Numbered from the stretch's first letter, positions 26,337-36,575 are shown. The stretch is 64,000 nucleotides of DNA from Candidatus Pelagisphaera phototrophica (GCF_014529625.1 NZ_CP076039.1:3658001-3722000); one strand, 5' to 3'. Notes: generated by a model not told the origin, from the letters alone. Numbers and translations are program-made.

Positions 26337-28667
26337 TTATAGTTCTGGGCGAATTTCGTGAATCTCGTAAACTTCAATAATATCGCCGACTTGATAGTCA
26401 TTCGTATTCGTGAGGTGCATACCACATTCCGTACCAGCCCGCACCTCTTTGACATCGTCTTTGACACGACGCAGGGCATCGATTTTGCGCTCCGCAACGG
26501 TTTTTCCATTACGAATCAATCGAGCGTGCTGCTTCGCAACCACGCGACCTTCGACAACCAAACAACCCGCAGCAAAACCTTTCGCGATCGGGAATACCGC
26601 CCGCACCTCGGCTGCTCCAATTTTGTTCTCCTCGTATTCCGGATCAAGCATTTCGACCATGTCTTCCCGGACACGGTCAAGGAGTTCGTAGATGATCTGG
26701 TGATAAGTAATCTTAACCGCATGGTGCTTAGCCAATGCCTGGACCCCATTCTCGGTCTTCACATTGAAACCGATAATCTCAGTCCCACCTGCACTGGCCT
26801 TTTGAACGTCGCTCTTACTGACAACTCCAATTCCCGATCGAACAACGTCCAACGCCACCTTGTCGCTCTTGATTTCCTTCAATGCACTCTCAATCGCTTC
26901 AACTGAACCGTAGGTGTCCCCTTTGATAATCAGACGGAGGGTCTTTTTCTGAGTAGCGGCAATCGCGGCAAAAAGTTTCTCCTGAGACGTTGGCATCCGG
27001 TCTTCGGCATCCGCCTTCTGATCTGCTCTAACGCCTACAAGATTTTCTTCTGCTTCACGCTTAGCGACTTTCTCGTTCTTGGCCGCATGGAAAATCGCTC
27101 CACAATCCGGCACGCCTGACCAGCCGATAATTCGCACCGGAGTCGAAGGGGGCGCATTCTTCAAGCTTTTGCCATACTCGTTGAAAAGGGCCTTCACCTT
27201 TGTGTGGTTAGGGCCGCAGACGAGCGCATCGCCTACCTTCAAAGTTCCTCCTTGAACGATCACGGTCGCAGTAGCCCCGCGACCGACCTCAACTTGTCCT
27301 TCGATAACAACGCCTTCCGCAGGTTTCTTTGGGTTGGCTTTCAATTCCAGAACCTCTGCCTGCAACTGAATCATATCCATCAACTCGTCGATACCATCGC
27401 CCTTTAAGGCTGAGATGGGAACCGCAATTGTCTCGCCGCCCCAATCCTCCGAAGGGATGCCTCGTTCCTGCATTTGGGTCTTAACCTTGTCGATATCTGC
27501 ACCGGGGGTATCAATCTTGTTGATCGCTACGATCGGCTGAACACCTGACTTTTGAATGAACTTCAATGCTTCATCGGTTTGAGGCATAAATCCGTCATCA
27601 GCCGCCACAATGAGAATGGCCACATCCGTAACATCTGCTCCACGAGCTCGCATCGCGTTGAAAGCCGCGTGGCCCGGCGTATCCAGAAACGTGATTTTAT
27701 TGTCGTTATGCGAAACTTGATAAGCACCGATGTGCTGCGTAATTCCACCCGCTTCGGAGGAGGCGACATTCTCTTTCCGAATGTAATCCAATAGTGAGGT
27801 CTTTCCGTGATCGACGTGTCCCAAAATACAAACTACAGCTGGGCGGCCCTCAAGAAACGCAGTTTCATCAACTTCCTTAACCTCTTGTTTCTTTTTCGCT
27901 TTGGCACCCTCGCCACGATGGCGGATTTCGAGAACGACACCTCTTTTCTCCGCTATCTTACTCGCCACATCCTCTTTGAGGCTTTGGTTAATGGATGCGA
28001 AAATGCCCATTTCCATAAGCTCGGAAATCAGCTTGAAAGGCTTTACTCCCAGCTCGGTCGCCAAATCACGAACGACGATAGGTGGCTTAAGGGTAATGGT
28101 ACGAATTTCTTCTGTTTTTTCCGCAGGGTCATTCGCGCTTGCTGGAGAAACGGGCGCGCCAACTCCGGCGGGCGCAGAGGGAGCCGCTACAGGAGGTGGT
28201 GCCGCTTGCGAAGGTGCCGCTGGCTGAGGAGGGCCCGTATTAGCGGGACTCGCGACCGGAGGAGGAACAGGGGCTTTGGAAACCGCAGGAGGAGAGACCG
28301 GGCCGGGCGATGGCGGTGCCATTTCTTTGGGAGCTGAGGGCGGCGGCGAAGCAGGAGGCGGAGGGGCGGCTTTTGTCGCAACCGGTTCTTTCGCCGTTTC
28401 TTTTTCCTCTTCGATTTGCTCTTTGGTTCGGACGAAGGCATTAACCGAAGGCACCGCAACCGGTTTCTCTTCCGCTGGCTCTGAGGTCTCCGTTTTTGCG
28501 GTATCCGCAGACTTTTTAGCAAACTCTTCTTTCAAAGATTCCGCCGAAATGTTGTCGACCGTGCTGGAAGCACTCTTCACTTGAAAGCCACGTTCGCGGA
28601 GAAGTTCGAGGAGTTCGGAATTGTCCATTCCAATCTCTTTAGAAAGCTGATAGATTCGTACGCTCAT
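26337..28667 (-). CDS. infB: Translation initiation factor IF-2
   Basis: A 776-residue IF-2. An N-terminal IF2_N domain (1-50, [19 protein letters not shown]) is followed by a Pro/Ala-rich linker at about 95-180, and a second IF2_N-like segment near 195-245 ([20 protein letters not shown]). The GTPase domain carries G1 GHVDHGKT at 283-290, DTPGH, and NKID. Domains II-IV follow and end with [17 protein letters not shown]. Delivers initiator tRNA to the ribosome. Lies 69 bases after nusA. The low-complexity linker is unusually proline-rich but the protein is complete. Confidence 0.97.
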   Translation of the reverse strand: MSVRIYQLSKEIGMDNSELLELLRERGFQVKSASSTVDNISAESLKEEFAKKSADTAKTETSEPAEEKPVAVPSVNAFVRTKEQIEEEKETAKEPVATKAAPPPPASPPPSAPKEMAPPSPGPVSPPAVSKAPVPPPVASPANTGPPQPAAPSQAAPPPVAAPSAPAGVGAPVSPASANDPAEKTEEIRTITLKPPIVVRDLATELGVKPFKLISELMEMGIFASINQSLKEDVASKIAEKRGVVLEIRHRGEGAKAKKKQEVKEVDETAFLEGRPAVVCILGHVDHGKTSLLDYIRKENVASSEAGGITQHIGAYQVSHNDNKITFLDTPGHAAFNAMRARGADVTDVAILIVAADDGFMPQTDEALKFIQKSGVQPIVAINKIDTPGADIDKVKTQMQERGIPSEDWGGETIAVPISALKGDGIDELMDMIQLQAEVLELKANPKKPAEGVVIEGQVEVGRGATATVIVQGGTLKVGDALVCGPNHTKVKALFNEYGKSLKNAPPSTPVRIIGWSGVPDCGAIFHAAKNEKVAKREAEENLVGVRADQKADAEDRMPTSQEKLFAAIAATQKKTLRLIIKGDTYGSVEAIESALKEIKSDKVALDVVRSGIGVVSKSDVQKASAGGTEIIGFNVKTENGVQALAKHHAVKITYHQIIYELLDRVREDMVEMLDPEYEENKIGAAEVRAVFPIAKGFAAGCLVVEGRVVAKQHARLIRNGKTVAERKIDALRRVKDDVKEVRAGTECGMHLTNTNDYQVGDIIEVYEIHEIRPEL

Positions 28668-28736
28668 GCGATAGGTTTAGGGTGCTGAAATTTTATGTAG
28701 GTGCAGTGCCTTTCCAATTAGATACGATATCCAGTT

Positions 28737-29996
28737 TTAAGACGAAATATTCTGCTTCTCCAAGAAAGCATTCACTTTTGCCAAAATATCATCCGCTTGT
28801 TCCGCGTCAAAGCCAAGATCCTGCAAGTCGGAAGACTCCACATCGAGGAACACTTCGGGACTGATCAGTCCATTCTGAACGAGGCGAGCCGCGACTTCAT
28901 CGTCGATTCCTTCGATCTGGTTTAAGCCTTCCGCGGCTTGTTGCTGCTTCGCTTCCAGGCTGACCTCGTGCACCTCTTCTTTGACGATGTCTATTTTCCA
29001 TCCGACCAGTTTAGAAGTGAGGCGGGCATTCTGACCCTTGCGCCCAATAGCGATCGCTAAGTCGTCTTCCGAAACTTCGACGCGAAGGCGCTTGTTCACT
29101 TCATCCAACTCTACGTTGCGAGGGATCGCCGGCTTGAGCGCTTCGAGCGCCAGTTCCTTCGGGCCTTCGACGTAGCGAATAATGTCGACTTTTTCGCCAC
29201 CCAGCTCACGAACGATGCTCTTGACACGGGCCCCTCGAGCTCCGACGCAAGCACCCACTGGATCCACTTTAGGATCAGAGGAAGATACGGCGATCTTGGT
29301 GCGGTAGCCAGGCTCCCTAGCGAACGCTTCAATCTTGACCGTACCATCAGCGATTTCGGTCACTTCTAAATCGAACAGTCTGCGAACAAATCTGGGGCTT
29401 GAACGGGTCAATATCAACTCGGGCCCTCTGGTAGAGGCCTCTATTTTCAGCAGGAAGCAGCGAATGCGTTCACCTGGAGCGTAATCCTCCCCTGGAACTT
29501 GCTCGCGTGATGGCATAATGGCCTCCGCTTTCCCGAGATCGATGCATAAGTCGCCGCGCTCACGTCTTCTCACGATGCCGCTGACGATGTCTCCGACTTG
29601 GTCTTTAAAATCGTCATAAATGCGCTCTTTCTCAAACTGCCGCAGACGTTGCATGATCGCTTGACGAGCGGTTTGGGCTGCAATTCGACCCAAATAGGCC
29701 GGATCCATCTCCTTTTCATACATATCCCCTAGCTGGATATCCGGCTGGTTCAAACGGGCCTTTTCCAAAGGAATCTCATTCCTTGGATCACTAACGGAAT
29801 CTACCACTTCCAGTAGGGCCCAAGCCTGCATTTTTCCATTTTTCGGATCAATTTCGACTTTGAGCTCTTGGCCTGCATTTACCCCTTTCGCGGCGGCATT
29901 CTTGATGGCGGTAACGATCGCAGAAATCATGTCTTCACGACCGATCCCTTTTTCCCTCTCCATGTACTCCAATACAGATAAAATTTCGCTGCTCAT
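28737..29996 (-). CDS. nusA: Transcription termination/antitermination factor NusA
   Basis: A 419-residue NusA. The N-terminal RNA polymerase-binding domain (1-125), S1 domain (about 130-200, [21 protein letters not shown]) and two KH domains (about 225-345, containing [25 protein letters not shown] and [11 protein letters not shown]) are complete. A C-terminal helix-hairpin-helix-like acidic segment of about 70 residues ends the protein. First gene of the infB operon. rimP, usually upstream, is missing here. An intrinsic terminator lies 16 bases before the start codon, and no Shine-Dalgarno sequence is evident. Confidence 0.96.
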   Translation of the reverse strand: MSSEILSVLEYMEREKGIGREDMISAIVTAIKNAAAKGVNAGQELKVEIDPKNGKMQAWALLEVVDSVSDPRNEIPLEKARLNQPDIQLGDMYEKEMDPAYLGRIAAQTARQAIMQRLRQFEKERIYDDFKDQVGDIVSGIVRRRERGDLCIDLGKAEAIMPSREQVPGEDYAPGERIRCFLLKIEASTRGPELILTRSSPRFVRRLFDLEVTEIADGTVKIEAFAREPGYRTKIAVSSSDPKVDPVGACVGARGARVKSIVRELGGEKVDIIRYVEGPKELALEALKPAIPRNVELDEVNKRLRVEVSEDDLAIAIGRKGQNARLTSKLVGWKIDIVKEEVHEVSLEAKQQQAAEGLNQIEGIDDEVAARLVQNGLISPEVFLDVESSDLQDLGFDAEQADDILAKVNAFLEKQNISS

Positions 29997-30012
29997 GATT
30001 GCTATGCTGATG

Positions 30013-30038
30013 AAAAAAAAAGCGGGTCAAAGACCCAC
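30013..30038 (-). terminator. Intrinsic terminator in the nusA leader (possible attenuator)
   Basis: On the minus strand GTGGGTC (30038-30032) pairs with GACCCGC (30028-30022, one G-T pair) around a 3-base loop, followed by nine T (30021-30013). It ends 16 bases before the nusA ATG and lies downstream of a good promoter candidate at 30067-30095. Confidence 0.85.
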
Positions 30039-30066
30039 TTTTCATAAAATGAAAATTAATGCAGGG

Positions 30067-30095
30067 AGTAAATTTCTCAGCCTTCTAAAAGTCAA
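30067..30095 (-). promoter_or_regulatory. Candidate sigma-70-type promoter for nusA
   Basis: On the minus strand TTGACT (30095-30090), a 17-base spacer, then TTTACT (30072-30067). Predicted transcription start is near 30060, upstream of the hairpin at 30013-30038, so transcripts would have to pass the terminator to reach nusA. Confidence 0.5.
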
Positions 30096-30215
30096 GCGTC
30101 TCCTCATAGAAGGAGAAGGCGCTTTTACAGGCGGAATATCCACTGACGGAAACCTCGATCCTAGGCCTATTCCACTGGCTAGGAAAGGCCTTGAAAGCGA
30201 TGGGGTGAACTCGAT

Positions 30216-31409
30216 TTATCCCATTGAATGCCTGATTTTGAGCAATCCCTGAAGCCAGCCATTGGACTTGGGGAACCGGCGCGTTTCGAGAATTTCTAGC
30301 CCTTTCAGAGTCTTCCCTAAAATTTCAGGCGCATTCCCCGCGAACCAGTGGAACCAAAGCCCACTCAAATCGGCTCCGGAACGGGCTGACAAAAGAGGTA
30401 GAAATCCGTCACATATCAGCGTATCCAGCTTCGAACCGCTTATTCGACCACTCACCACGCGATCGGAAAAAGTACGCTGAAGCCCAGAAAGATCTGCTTT
30501 TTTTCGAAACTGAGCGGTGGACTCGTCAGACATCTGACCCATCGGAAGTCTATTCACCAATTCTAAGAGCACCTCCTGCCAGTAAGGTTGGGCCGAAATC
30601 CATTGGAAAAACTGCTCAAGCCGGATTTTGGGATGGTTTGCGGGACGAACGCCAGAGGTGCTCCACAAACCACGTCCCGCTTCCCAAAGATCCCCAAAAT
30701 GCAGACTATCCGCACGACATCTTTTGGCCGGGAATGCTACTGCCACATGCAGCATTGGAATACGATTAGCCGCAAAACCCATGATTTCAAGTGCGGTCAT
30801 ATGGCATGCTTCGTCCCAGCCGAGTCGCTCAATACGCATTTTCGCGAAGTCCCGCTTCACCTTCCACCGATCTGCAGCCGCTTCGATCAAGCGGTTACGG
30901 CGCTGCGTAATACTTAAGTCCAGCAGGGAGAGAAACGCATCCTCAACAAAACCCCCAGTAGACTCTATGATAGAGTCTTCAATCGAATACTCCTCCAAGT
31001 CATACCAAAGCAATTCCATCAAAGAAACCGTAGGTACCGATCCTCCAGAAACCGTAAGCACCGGTTTTTCACCCCCCCTAATCGGATGGTAAACCACATG
31101 AAGCACAACCCTATCAAAATTGGGGTTTTTGTGGTGTCCATGGGCTCTCCAGTCAGATTGTGAGAAGTGAATCTCGACATCACCCTCCACTCTATCCCCA
31201 TCGATTCGGAAAATGGCGTCTTTAAAATCGGGACCAGCCAAGCGATTCCAGCGCCCGGGATTTAGCACTTCTATCTGCCGCCCTCTGGAGTCCTTCATCC
31301 GTGCAGAGTCAAAGGCGATTTTCTGCCAGATCTTTTGCAGAACCAGTTCACTGACTTGATAAGGTCCGTACAAGCCTTGGAATTCCTCTACGCCTTGGGT
31401 AACATTCAT
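30216..31409 (-). CDS. DUF2851 family protein
   Basis: A 397-residue cytoplasmic protein that I recognise as the DUF2851 family, by the N-terminal ELVLQKIWQ and the motif GRWNRLAGPDFKDAIFRIDG followed by GDVEIHFSQSDWRAHGHHKNP and VVLHVVYH. The acidic/His pattern in that region resembles a nuclease-like fold, but no activity is established. It is mainly found in Bacteroidota and Verrucomicrobiota. It starts 302 bases after, and is presumably co-transcribed with, nothing upstream except the YacP-like gene, which lies 17 bases downstream of its start side on the same strand (31427-31915). Confidence 0.85.
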   Translation of the reverse strand: MNVTQGVEEFQGLYGPYQVSELVLQKIWQKIAFDSARMKDSRGRQIEVLNPGRWNRLAGPDFKDAIFRIDGDRVEGDVEIHFSQSDWRAHGHHKNPNFDRVVLHVVYHPIRGGEKPVLTVSGGSVPTVSLMELLWYDLEEYSIEDSIIESTGGFVEDAFLSLLDLSITQRRNRLIEAAADRWKVKRDFAKMRIERLGWDEACHMTALEIMGFAANRIPMLHVAVAFPAKRCRADSLHFGDLWEAGRGLWSTSGVRPANHPKIRLEQFFQWISAQPYWQEVLLELVNRLPMGQMSDESTAQFRKKADLSGLQRTFSDRVVSGRISGSKLDTLICDGFLPLLSARSGADLSGLWFHWFAGNAPEILGKTLKGLEILETRRFPKSNGWLQGLLKIRHSMG

Positions 31410-31426
31410 CGTAGCGTACCTCTAAT

Positions 31427-31915
31427 TTACAAAGGAATCTGGTTGGTGAAAGTGTTTTTTGAATCACCAAAGGAATTTTTTATCCGGGATCGCTTCAGTC
31501 GACGAGCCGCTAGAACTTCGTCTTTCAAGGTAGCCGGTGAGATCGCCTCCGCTCCGCCCGCCTCGATTGAATGCAAAACCGCCCGATCTTCCGTGCCAAC
31601 ACGAATCAGCTCAGGTCGGGCATCGCCACTCACCATTTGTTCAATCACGGCATCCGCAGTCAGGGAACTGGGTGAATAAAGAAGCTCAAAAGAGTCGTCG
31701 CCAAACGGATGCAGTCGATCGATCTTCCTGCCCTTTCCATCCATTGCGATCGTTACTCTCCACCCTTTCTCATCGTGGATTTCCTTCAGCTCCTCCTGAA
31801 GCGTGCGGACGATCTCGTTTATCCAATCCCCTGAGCACTTTTTAACCAAACCCCAAGCGTGGGCGACATTGAATCCATCGACTATCAAGTGAATCTGCTC
31901 TCCTGCTTTACCCAT
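31427..31915 (-). CDS. YacP-like NYN domain protein (putative RNase)
   Basis: A 162-residue protein of the NYN/PIN-like fold. The signature IVDGFNVAH at the N-terminus carries the first catalytic Asp. ITAMDGKG-like (TIAMDGKGRKID) and SPSSLTADAVIEQMV supply further acidic residues, and the GTEDRAVLHSIEAGGAEAIS segment matches the YacP/DUF901 C-terminal half. Rae1 of Bacillus, in this family, is a ribosome-associated endoribonuclease. The start at the ATG at 31915 is preceded by GGACGGGAG; the longer frame to 32059 lacks similarity. Seventeen bases upstream of the DUF2851 gene, likely one transcript. Confidence 0.87.
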   Translation of the reverse strand: MGKAGEQIHLIVDGFNVAHAWGLVKKCSGDWINEIVRTLQEELKEIHDEKGWRVTIAMDGKGRKIDRLHPFGDDSFELLYSPSSLTADAVIEQMVSGDARPELIRVGTEDRAVLHSIEAGGAEAISPATLKDEVLAARRLKRSRIKNSFGDSKNTFTNQIPL

Positions 31916-31989
31916 CTCCCGTCCTTTACACGTTGACCTCTCCACCGAGCACTCCAATACCAATCCTACAAAAACATTGAATCCGTCAC

Positions 31990-32250
31990 ATGAAAAACAA
32001 TGACGATCCAGAATGGGAAATCGTCGATTCCCTCCCAAACAAAAAGAAGACCCGTACAAAGAAGACGGTCAAGCTTCGCCTATCCAAAAAGTTTGTCATC
32101 GGAGCCATTATCGGAATCGGCATCGCCATTCTCTACCCGCCATCGATTGTCAACCTCGTCCGCACCTTGTTCGCCTGGAAATGGCTGGTTCTGCTCATAG
32201 CCCTGTATTGGCTTGCCCGTTGGTTAATCCGGCGTAATACGCGTCGATAG
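31990..32250 (+). CDS. Small membrane protein of unknown function
   Basis: An 86-residue protein: acidic first 15 residues, a Lys/Arg-rich patch (KKKTRTKKTVKLRLSKK), then two hydrophobic helices (about 35-55 and 62-78) separated by a short loop, with a basic end RWLIRRNTRR. The positive-inside rule puts both ends in the cytoplasm. No family recognised. It lies 64 bases before the D,D-carboxypeptidase gene on the same strand. Confidence 0.65.
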   Translation: MKNNDDPEWEIVDSLPNKKKTRTKKTVKLRLSKKFVIGAIIGIGIAILYPPSIVNLVRTLFAWKWLVLLIALYWLARWLIRRNTRR

Positions 32251-32314
32251 TTTATTGAGAAATTTCGTTTGCGAGCAGCAACCACAATAGACTAACTCAC
32301 TTCGATTCAAGATT

Positions 32315-33346
32315 ATGTACAAGAAGCTGTTCGGTATCGCTCTGCTCGCCCACATTCTCGTGTTCGCCTATCTAGGGCTTCGACCAGGAACCGAGCCCGC
32401 AGCCACTAATGGGTCTGAAAAACTGGATACTCCCGCCTCTCCTTTTTCAGGGAGCAAAGCAGAGAGAGAAATCGAAGAGGACGATCTGCTGGAGGAAATC
32501 GAACCAAAACTGGAACTCGCAGTTGTCGAAGAATTTCCGGATGCCGCCTTCGAGGTCTTACCAGGAAATATTCGTACCGACGATCTCAAATCTGGTTTCC
32601 TTTACGACTTCTCCAACCAACGGCTTCTTTGGGAAAAAGATAGTGCTAAGCCAGTTCGGATCGCATCGATGACGAAAATGATGACCGCCCTCCTCGCGTT
32701 CGAAGACGAAGAGTCGAAATCAGACTTATCGATGGATACCGTCATCCAGGTGACCACCGCCGCTTTTAAGATTGGAGGGAGCCAAGTGTGGCTAGATCCT
32801 CGGGAAAGCTTCACCCTCGAGGAACTGCTTATCTCAATCATGGTAAAGAGCGCGAACGACTCCTCGTACTTGGCTGGCGAATACCTAGCCGAGGGAAGTA
32901 TGGACGGTTTTGTCGAACGAATGAACGAGCGAGCAGTTGAGCTCAACATGGATTCCACCCACTTTTTCAATGCCCACGGACTTCCCGAGGGCGACACGGG
33001 AAACACGGCCTCTTGCCAAGACCTCGCTCGACTGGCCATCGCACTCATGCGATACGACAAAGCTCTCGAATGGGCATCTATTCCCACCTACGACTTCCGG
33101 GCGGATAGCGGCAAGCCAACCGTACTTACAAACCACAATCGTCTCATACTCACAACTGAAGGGGTCGATGGATTGAAAACCGGATACACAAAAGGAGCCG
33201 GCTTCTGCGTCACAGCTACTTGCCTGCGGGACGGACGTCGCCTCATCGCAGTAACTACTGGATTCAAGTCCAGCAAGCGCCGCGACACCTTCACGCAGGA
33301 GCTGATCAACTGGGGCTACAGTCAGCTTGTTAAAAACAACGCGTAA
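32315..33346 (+). CDS. D-alanyl-D-alanine carboxypeptidase (S11, PBP5/6-like)
   Basis: A 343-residue penicillin-binding protein that trims the terminal D-Ala of peptidoglycan stems. The active-site triads are all present: SMTK at 118-121 with catalytic Ser118, SAN at 179-181, and KTG at 287-289. An N-terminal signal/anchor (about 5-23) is followed by an unusual acidic linker (REIEEDDLLEEIEPKLE, 51-67) before the catalytic domain. The protein ends soon after the catalytic domain, so the C-terminal beta domain and amphipathic anchor of E. coli PBP5 are absent. Membrane attachment would then rely on the N-terminal helix. Confidence 0.92.
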   Translation: MYKKLFGIALLAHILVFAYLGLRPGTEPAATNGSEKLDTPASPFSGSKAEREIEEDDLLEEIEPKLELAVVEEFPDAAFEVLPGNIRTDDLKSGFLYDFSNQRLLWEKDSAKPVRIASMTKMMTALLAFEDEESKSDLSMDTVIQVTTAAFKIGGSQVWLDPRESFTLEELLISIMVKSANDSSYLAGEYLAEGSMDGFVERMNERAVELNMDSTHFFNAHGLPEGDTGNTASCQDLARLAIALMRYDKALEWASIPTYDFRADSGKPTVLTNHNRLILTTEGVDGLKTGYTKGAGFCVTATCLRDGRRLIAVTTGFKSSKRRDTFTQELINWGYSQLVKNNA

Positions 33347-33362
33347 CTGGTCGAAAAATCAC

Positions 33363-33581
33363 CTAGCCACATGGCGACACGTCTATTCCCAACATTTCAG
33401 TATCAATCCCTTGCTCTGCAAAGTAACGGTTGAATAAGTCGGGGGATTTAACCTGTTTTATAGGACTTCCAATAATTGGATACAAGGATCGAGTTGACTT
33501 CTCAAATGCTTCGACCATCAATGTAAATCCTAAGCAAAAAGCGGCGGCCCCTAAATGACAATCCTTGCGAATCGCCTTCAT
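33363..33581 (-). pseudogene. Shikimate dehydrogenase, N-terminal fragment
   Basis: 72 codons on the minus strand. The second half, YPIIGSPIKQVKSPDLFN followed by RYFAEQGIDTEMLGIDV, matches the substrate-binding N-terminal domain of AroE-type dehydrogenases (the xGxPixxxKSP motif). It stops after 72 residues, right at the end of the carboxypeptidase gene, and the NADP-binding domain is missing. It is opposite in direction to both neighbours. I read it as a deletion relic; expression as a small protein cannot be excluded. Confidence 0.65.
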
Positions 33582-33673
33582 TGAGTTTATTCATCTAAAA
33601 AGCCTCGAAATCATTCTACAATCAACCAATGTCCTAGCACATACTGATAATTCTTTATAATTCTTGAATCACA

Positions 33674-34801
33674 ATGCCCATCGTTCGACTCAATGGTCTT
33701 CAAAAAATCTATCCTGGGAAGGGCAAGAATCCGCCGATCGAAGCGGTAAAGAAAATCGATCTCGAAATTCAAGACCGGGAATTCATGGTTCTAGTCGGAC
33801 CATCGGGGTGCGGGAAGTCGACGACCCTTCGGATGATTGCCGGACTGGAGGAAGTCAATGATGGGACAATCGCGATTGATGACCACATAATCAACGAGCT
33901 CCCGCCGAAAGATCGCGATATCGCCATGGTGTTTCAGAACTACGCGCTCTACCCTCACATGACGGTTTTTGAGAACATCGCCTTCGGACTCAAGTTGCGA
34001 AAATTCCCCAAAACAGAGATCCAAAACCGAGTCGAGGAAGCCGCTCGCATCCTAGGCATCGAAGATTTGCTTAACCGGAAGCCCAAAGCCCTCTCGGGGG
34101 GACAACGCCAACGGGTCGCCGTTGGGCGGGCCATTGTTCGCAAACCCAAAGTCTTTCTCTTTGACGAACCGCTATCGAATCTCGATGCCAAAACTCGAGC
34201 ATTCACACGCATGGAGATATCCAAGCTCCATTGCCGGCTAGACGCTACCATGATCTACGTAACTCACGACCAGATTGAGGCCATGACGATGGGTGATCGC
34301 ATTTGCGTAATGAATGAGGGAGAAATAATGCAGACCGCTAATCCACTCGAGCTCTACAACAAGCCCGCCAATCTTTTCGCAGCCGGATTTATTGGTAGCC
34401 CCTCCATGAACTTCATTAAAGGCCGCGTAGGACGAAAAGACGGAAAAGTGCTGCTTATTGAAATCTGCACGAGTGAAGACGTCATGCAAATCGAACTGGG
34501 ACCTCGCCTTTCCAGCCTAGCCGAGTCTCATGTAGGTAAAGAGCTGATACTTGGGATTCGGCCTGAAAATTTAATAATCAGCCCCGATAAAATCCAGGCG
34601 GGTAATGGAGTCGACCTCGACATAGAAGTTATCGAGCCGATGGGAAATGAAACCCTGCTTTATTTGTCCAATGGGGCAACTTCCGTTACTGCCCGGGCAG
34701 CGAGTGATTCCCAATTTAAGATCGGCGAGCAATTAAAAGTCGGATTTGATCTAGGACACGCTCACTTATTTGATCCGACAACTGAGCTATCATTATCCTA
34801 G
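33674..34801 (+). CDS. ugpC: Sugar ABC transporter ATP-binding protein (UgpC/MalK type)
   Basis: A 375-residue ATPase of the CUT1 carbohydrate uptake family. Walker A GPSGCGKST is near 43, Q-loop MVFQNYALYPHMTV, signature LSGGQRQRVAVGRA, Walker B VFLFDEPLSNLDA, and H-loop YVTHDQIEAMTMGDR. The C-terminal regulatory beta domain (TOBE/OB-like, 240-375) is complete. No binding protein or permease genes are nearby, so this is an orphan ATPase, which in many bacteria energises several CUT1 systems encoded elsewhere. The symbol is by class, not by proven substrate. Confidence 0.92.
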   Translation: MPIVRLNGLQKIYPGKGKNPPIEAVKKIDLEIQDREFMVLVGPSGCGKSTTLRMIAGLEEVNDGTIAIDDHIINELPPKDRDIAMVFQNYALYPHMTVFENIAFGLKLRKFPKTEIQNRVEEAARILGIEDLLNRKPKALSGGQRQRVAVGRAIVRKPKVFLFDEPLSNLDAKTRAFTRMEISKLHCRLDATMIYVTHDQIEAMTMGDRICVMNEGEIMQTANPLELYNKPANLFAAGFIGSPSMNFIKGRVGRKDGKVLLIEICTSEDVMQIELGPRLSSLAESHVGKELILGIRPENLIISPDKIQAGNGVDLDIEVIEPMGNETLLYLSNGATSVTARAASDSQFKIGEQLKVGFDLGHAHLFDPTTELSLS

Positions 34802-34897
34802 ACCTCGCGCTTTTTGTTATTATCGACTTACAGAATACCTTTCCCGGTTATCTGAAGCCGAAACGAAATTCTTTCCTCTGAATACGATCCCTCCAGC

Positions 34898-36538
34898 ATG
34901 AATTCTACTTTAAAAATTGACCCGAAAGACACCGTCTCAGTAGCCCTCGAAGACCTGCCTGCTTCTACTCCAATAGAGAAGGGTGTAACCACCCAAGCAA
35001 CCATTCCCGCAAAACATAAAGTCGCTCTCAGGGATTTGAAAAAGGGTGATAGGATCTACATGTATGGCGTAACAGTCGGAGTGGCAATCGAATCCATTCC
35101 AGAAGGCGGCTTGCTGACGACAGAAAATGTCGCCCACGAAATTGATCGTTTCTCGGCAGCAGACCGAAAGAGTGACACTACTTGGTCAGCTCCAGACGTA
35201 TCAAACTGGCAAGGAAAGACTTTCATGGGCTATCATCGCTCTAATGGCCGTGTCGGTACGCAAAATATTTGGCTCGTGGTGCCCATGGTTTTTTGCGAAA
35301 ACCGAAACCTCGCCGTCATGCGCGAAGCAATCGCGGAAACTCTGGGCAAGGGCCAAAGAAGCAAATACGAAAGCCTATTCAAACGCATGGCCTATCTGCG
35401 TGCTCAGGGTGCCTCCAAGGAACAATGGCTTGCCGAAGAACTCGAATTGGAGTCCGACGATTTTCTGAGTCCGTTCCCTAACGTGGACGGAGTGAAGTTT
35501 CTCCTGCACGGACTAGGATGTGGGGGAACCCGCGACGATGCCAATGCGCTATGCGGTCTGCTTGCGGGATACATCACCCATCCCAATGTTGCCGGCGCCA
35601 CCGTTTTAAGTCTGGGTTGTCAAAACGCCGAAGTACGTATCCTTGAGCAGGAGATCGCCAAGCGGGATCCTAGCTTCGATCGACCGCTACACATTCATGT
35701 TCAACAGGAAAGTCCTTCCGAAGAGGCGATGATCAGCAGGGCGCTGAAGGAGATTTTTGTCGGACTGGACCAAATCAATCGCCTGGAGAGACAGCCGGCT
35801 CCTTTATCCGAGCTGGTTGTCGGTATGGAATGCGGTGGTTCCGACGGCTTTTCCGGCATATCCGCTAATCCCATACTCGGCAATGTTTCCGACAAACTCG
35901 TCACTCTGGGAGGAACTCCCATACTAGCAGAGTTCCCAGAACTGTGCGGGGTTGAGGGTGAACTCATGAATCGTTGTGTATCCGATTCCACCGCACATAG
36001 ATTCGAGAAACTAATGAAAGTATATGCCACTCGTGCCGAAGCGGTCGGCTCAGGTTTCCATGCCAATCCATCCCCGGGGAATATAGCTGACGGACTAATT
36101 ACAGATGCGATCAAGTCAGCCGGTGCGGCCAAAAAAGGAGGAACCTCTCCCGTAGTCGATGTTCTCGACTATCCAGAACAGGTAACGAACCCAGGACTGA
36201 ACTTATTGTGCACACCCGGCGGTGATGTAGAATCCACTACAGCACTAGCAGGAGCCGGGGCCAACGTGATCATCTTCACCACTGGCCTTGGAACGCCCAC
36301 CGGAAATGCGATTACGCCGACTTTGAAGGTAGCAACCAATTCAATTCTCGCCAAACGCATGAGCGATATTATCGACTTCGACTCAGGCCCGGTTATCTAT
36401 GGCCAGAAATCGATCGAAGCCATGGGAGGCGAATTACTGGATCTAGTCGTTCGCACCGCAAGCGGTGAATTTACTCCAGCAGCTGTTCGACTAGGACAAG
36501 ATGACTTTCTTCCCTGGAAAAGGGGCATCTCGTTATAG
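34898..36538 (+). CDS. uxaA: Altronate dehydratase (UxaA family)
   Basis: A 546-residue enzyme expected to convert D-altronate to 2-keto-3-deoxygluconate in galacturonate breakdown. An N-terminal SAF-like domain (about 35-85, PAKHKVALRDLKKGDRIYMYGVTVG) is followed by the GD/altronate dehydratase region, with GYHRSNGRVGTQN, HGLGCGGTRDDAN and the C-terminal VIFTTGLGTPTGNAITP. Both conserved parts are in a single polypeptide as in E. coli UxaA. No uxaB/uxaC neighbours are visible; the gene is followed by decayed DNA. Related substrates such as galactarate cannot be excluded. Confidence 0.9.
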   Translation: MNSTLKIDPKDTVSVALEDLPASTPIEKGVTTQATIPAKHKVALRDLKKGDRIYMYGVTVGVAIESIPEGGLLTTENVAHEIDRFSAADRKSDTTWSAPDVSNWQGKTFMGYHRSNGRVGTQNIWLVVPMVFCENRNLAVMREAIAETLGKGQRSKYESLFKRMAYLRAQGASKEQWLAEELELESDDFLSPFPNVDGVKFLLHGLGCGGTRDDANALCGLLAGYITHPNVAGATVLSLGCQNAEVRILEQEIAKRDPSFDRPLHIHVQQESPSEEAMISRALKEIFVGLDQINRLERQPAPLSELVVGMECGGSDGFSGISANPILGNVSDKLVTLGGTPILAEFPELCGVEGELMNRCVSDSTAHRFEKLMKVYATRAEAVGSGFHANPSPGNIADGLITDAIKSAGAAKKGGTSPVVDVLDYPEQVTNPGLNLLCTPGGDVESTTALAGAGANVIIFTTGLGTPTGNAITPTLKVATNSILAKRMSDIIDFDSGPVIYGQKSIEAMGGELLDLVVRTASGEFTPAAVRLGQDDFLPWKRGISL

Positions 36539-36575
36539 ATAACAACAAGTCGTTGCACACACTTTGCCTGGGTTG

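Noticed and set aside
27807-28584. Long plus-strand frames opposite infB
   Set aside because: They are antisense to the proline/alanine-rich linker and G domain of IF-2; low-complexity composition produces open frames on the other strand.
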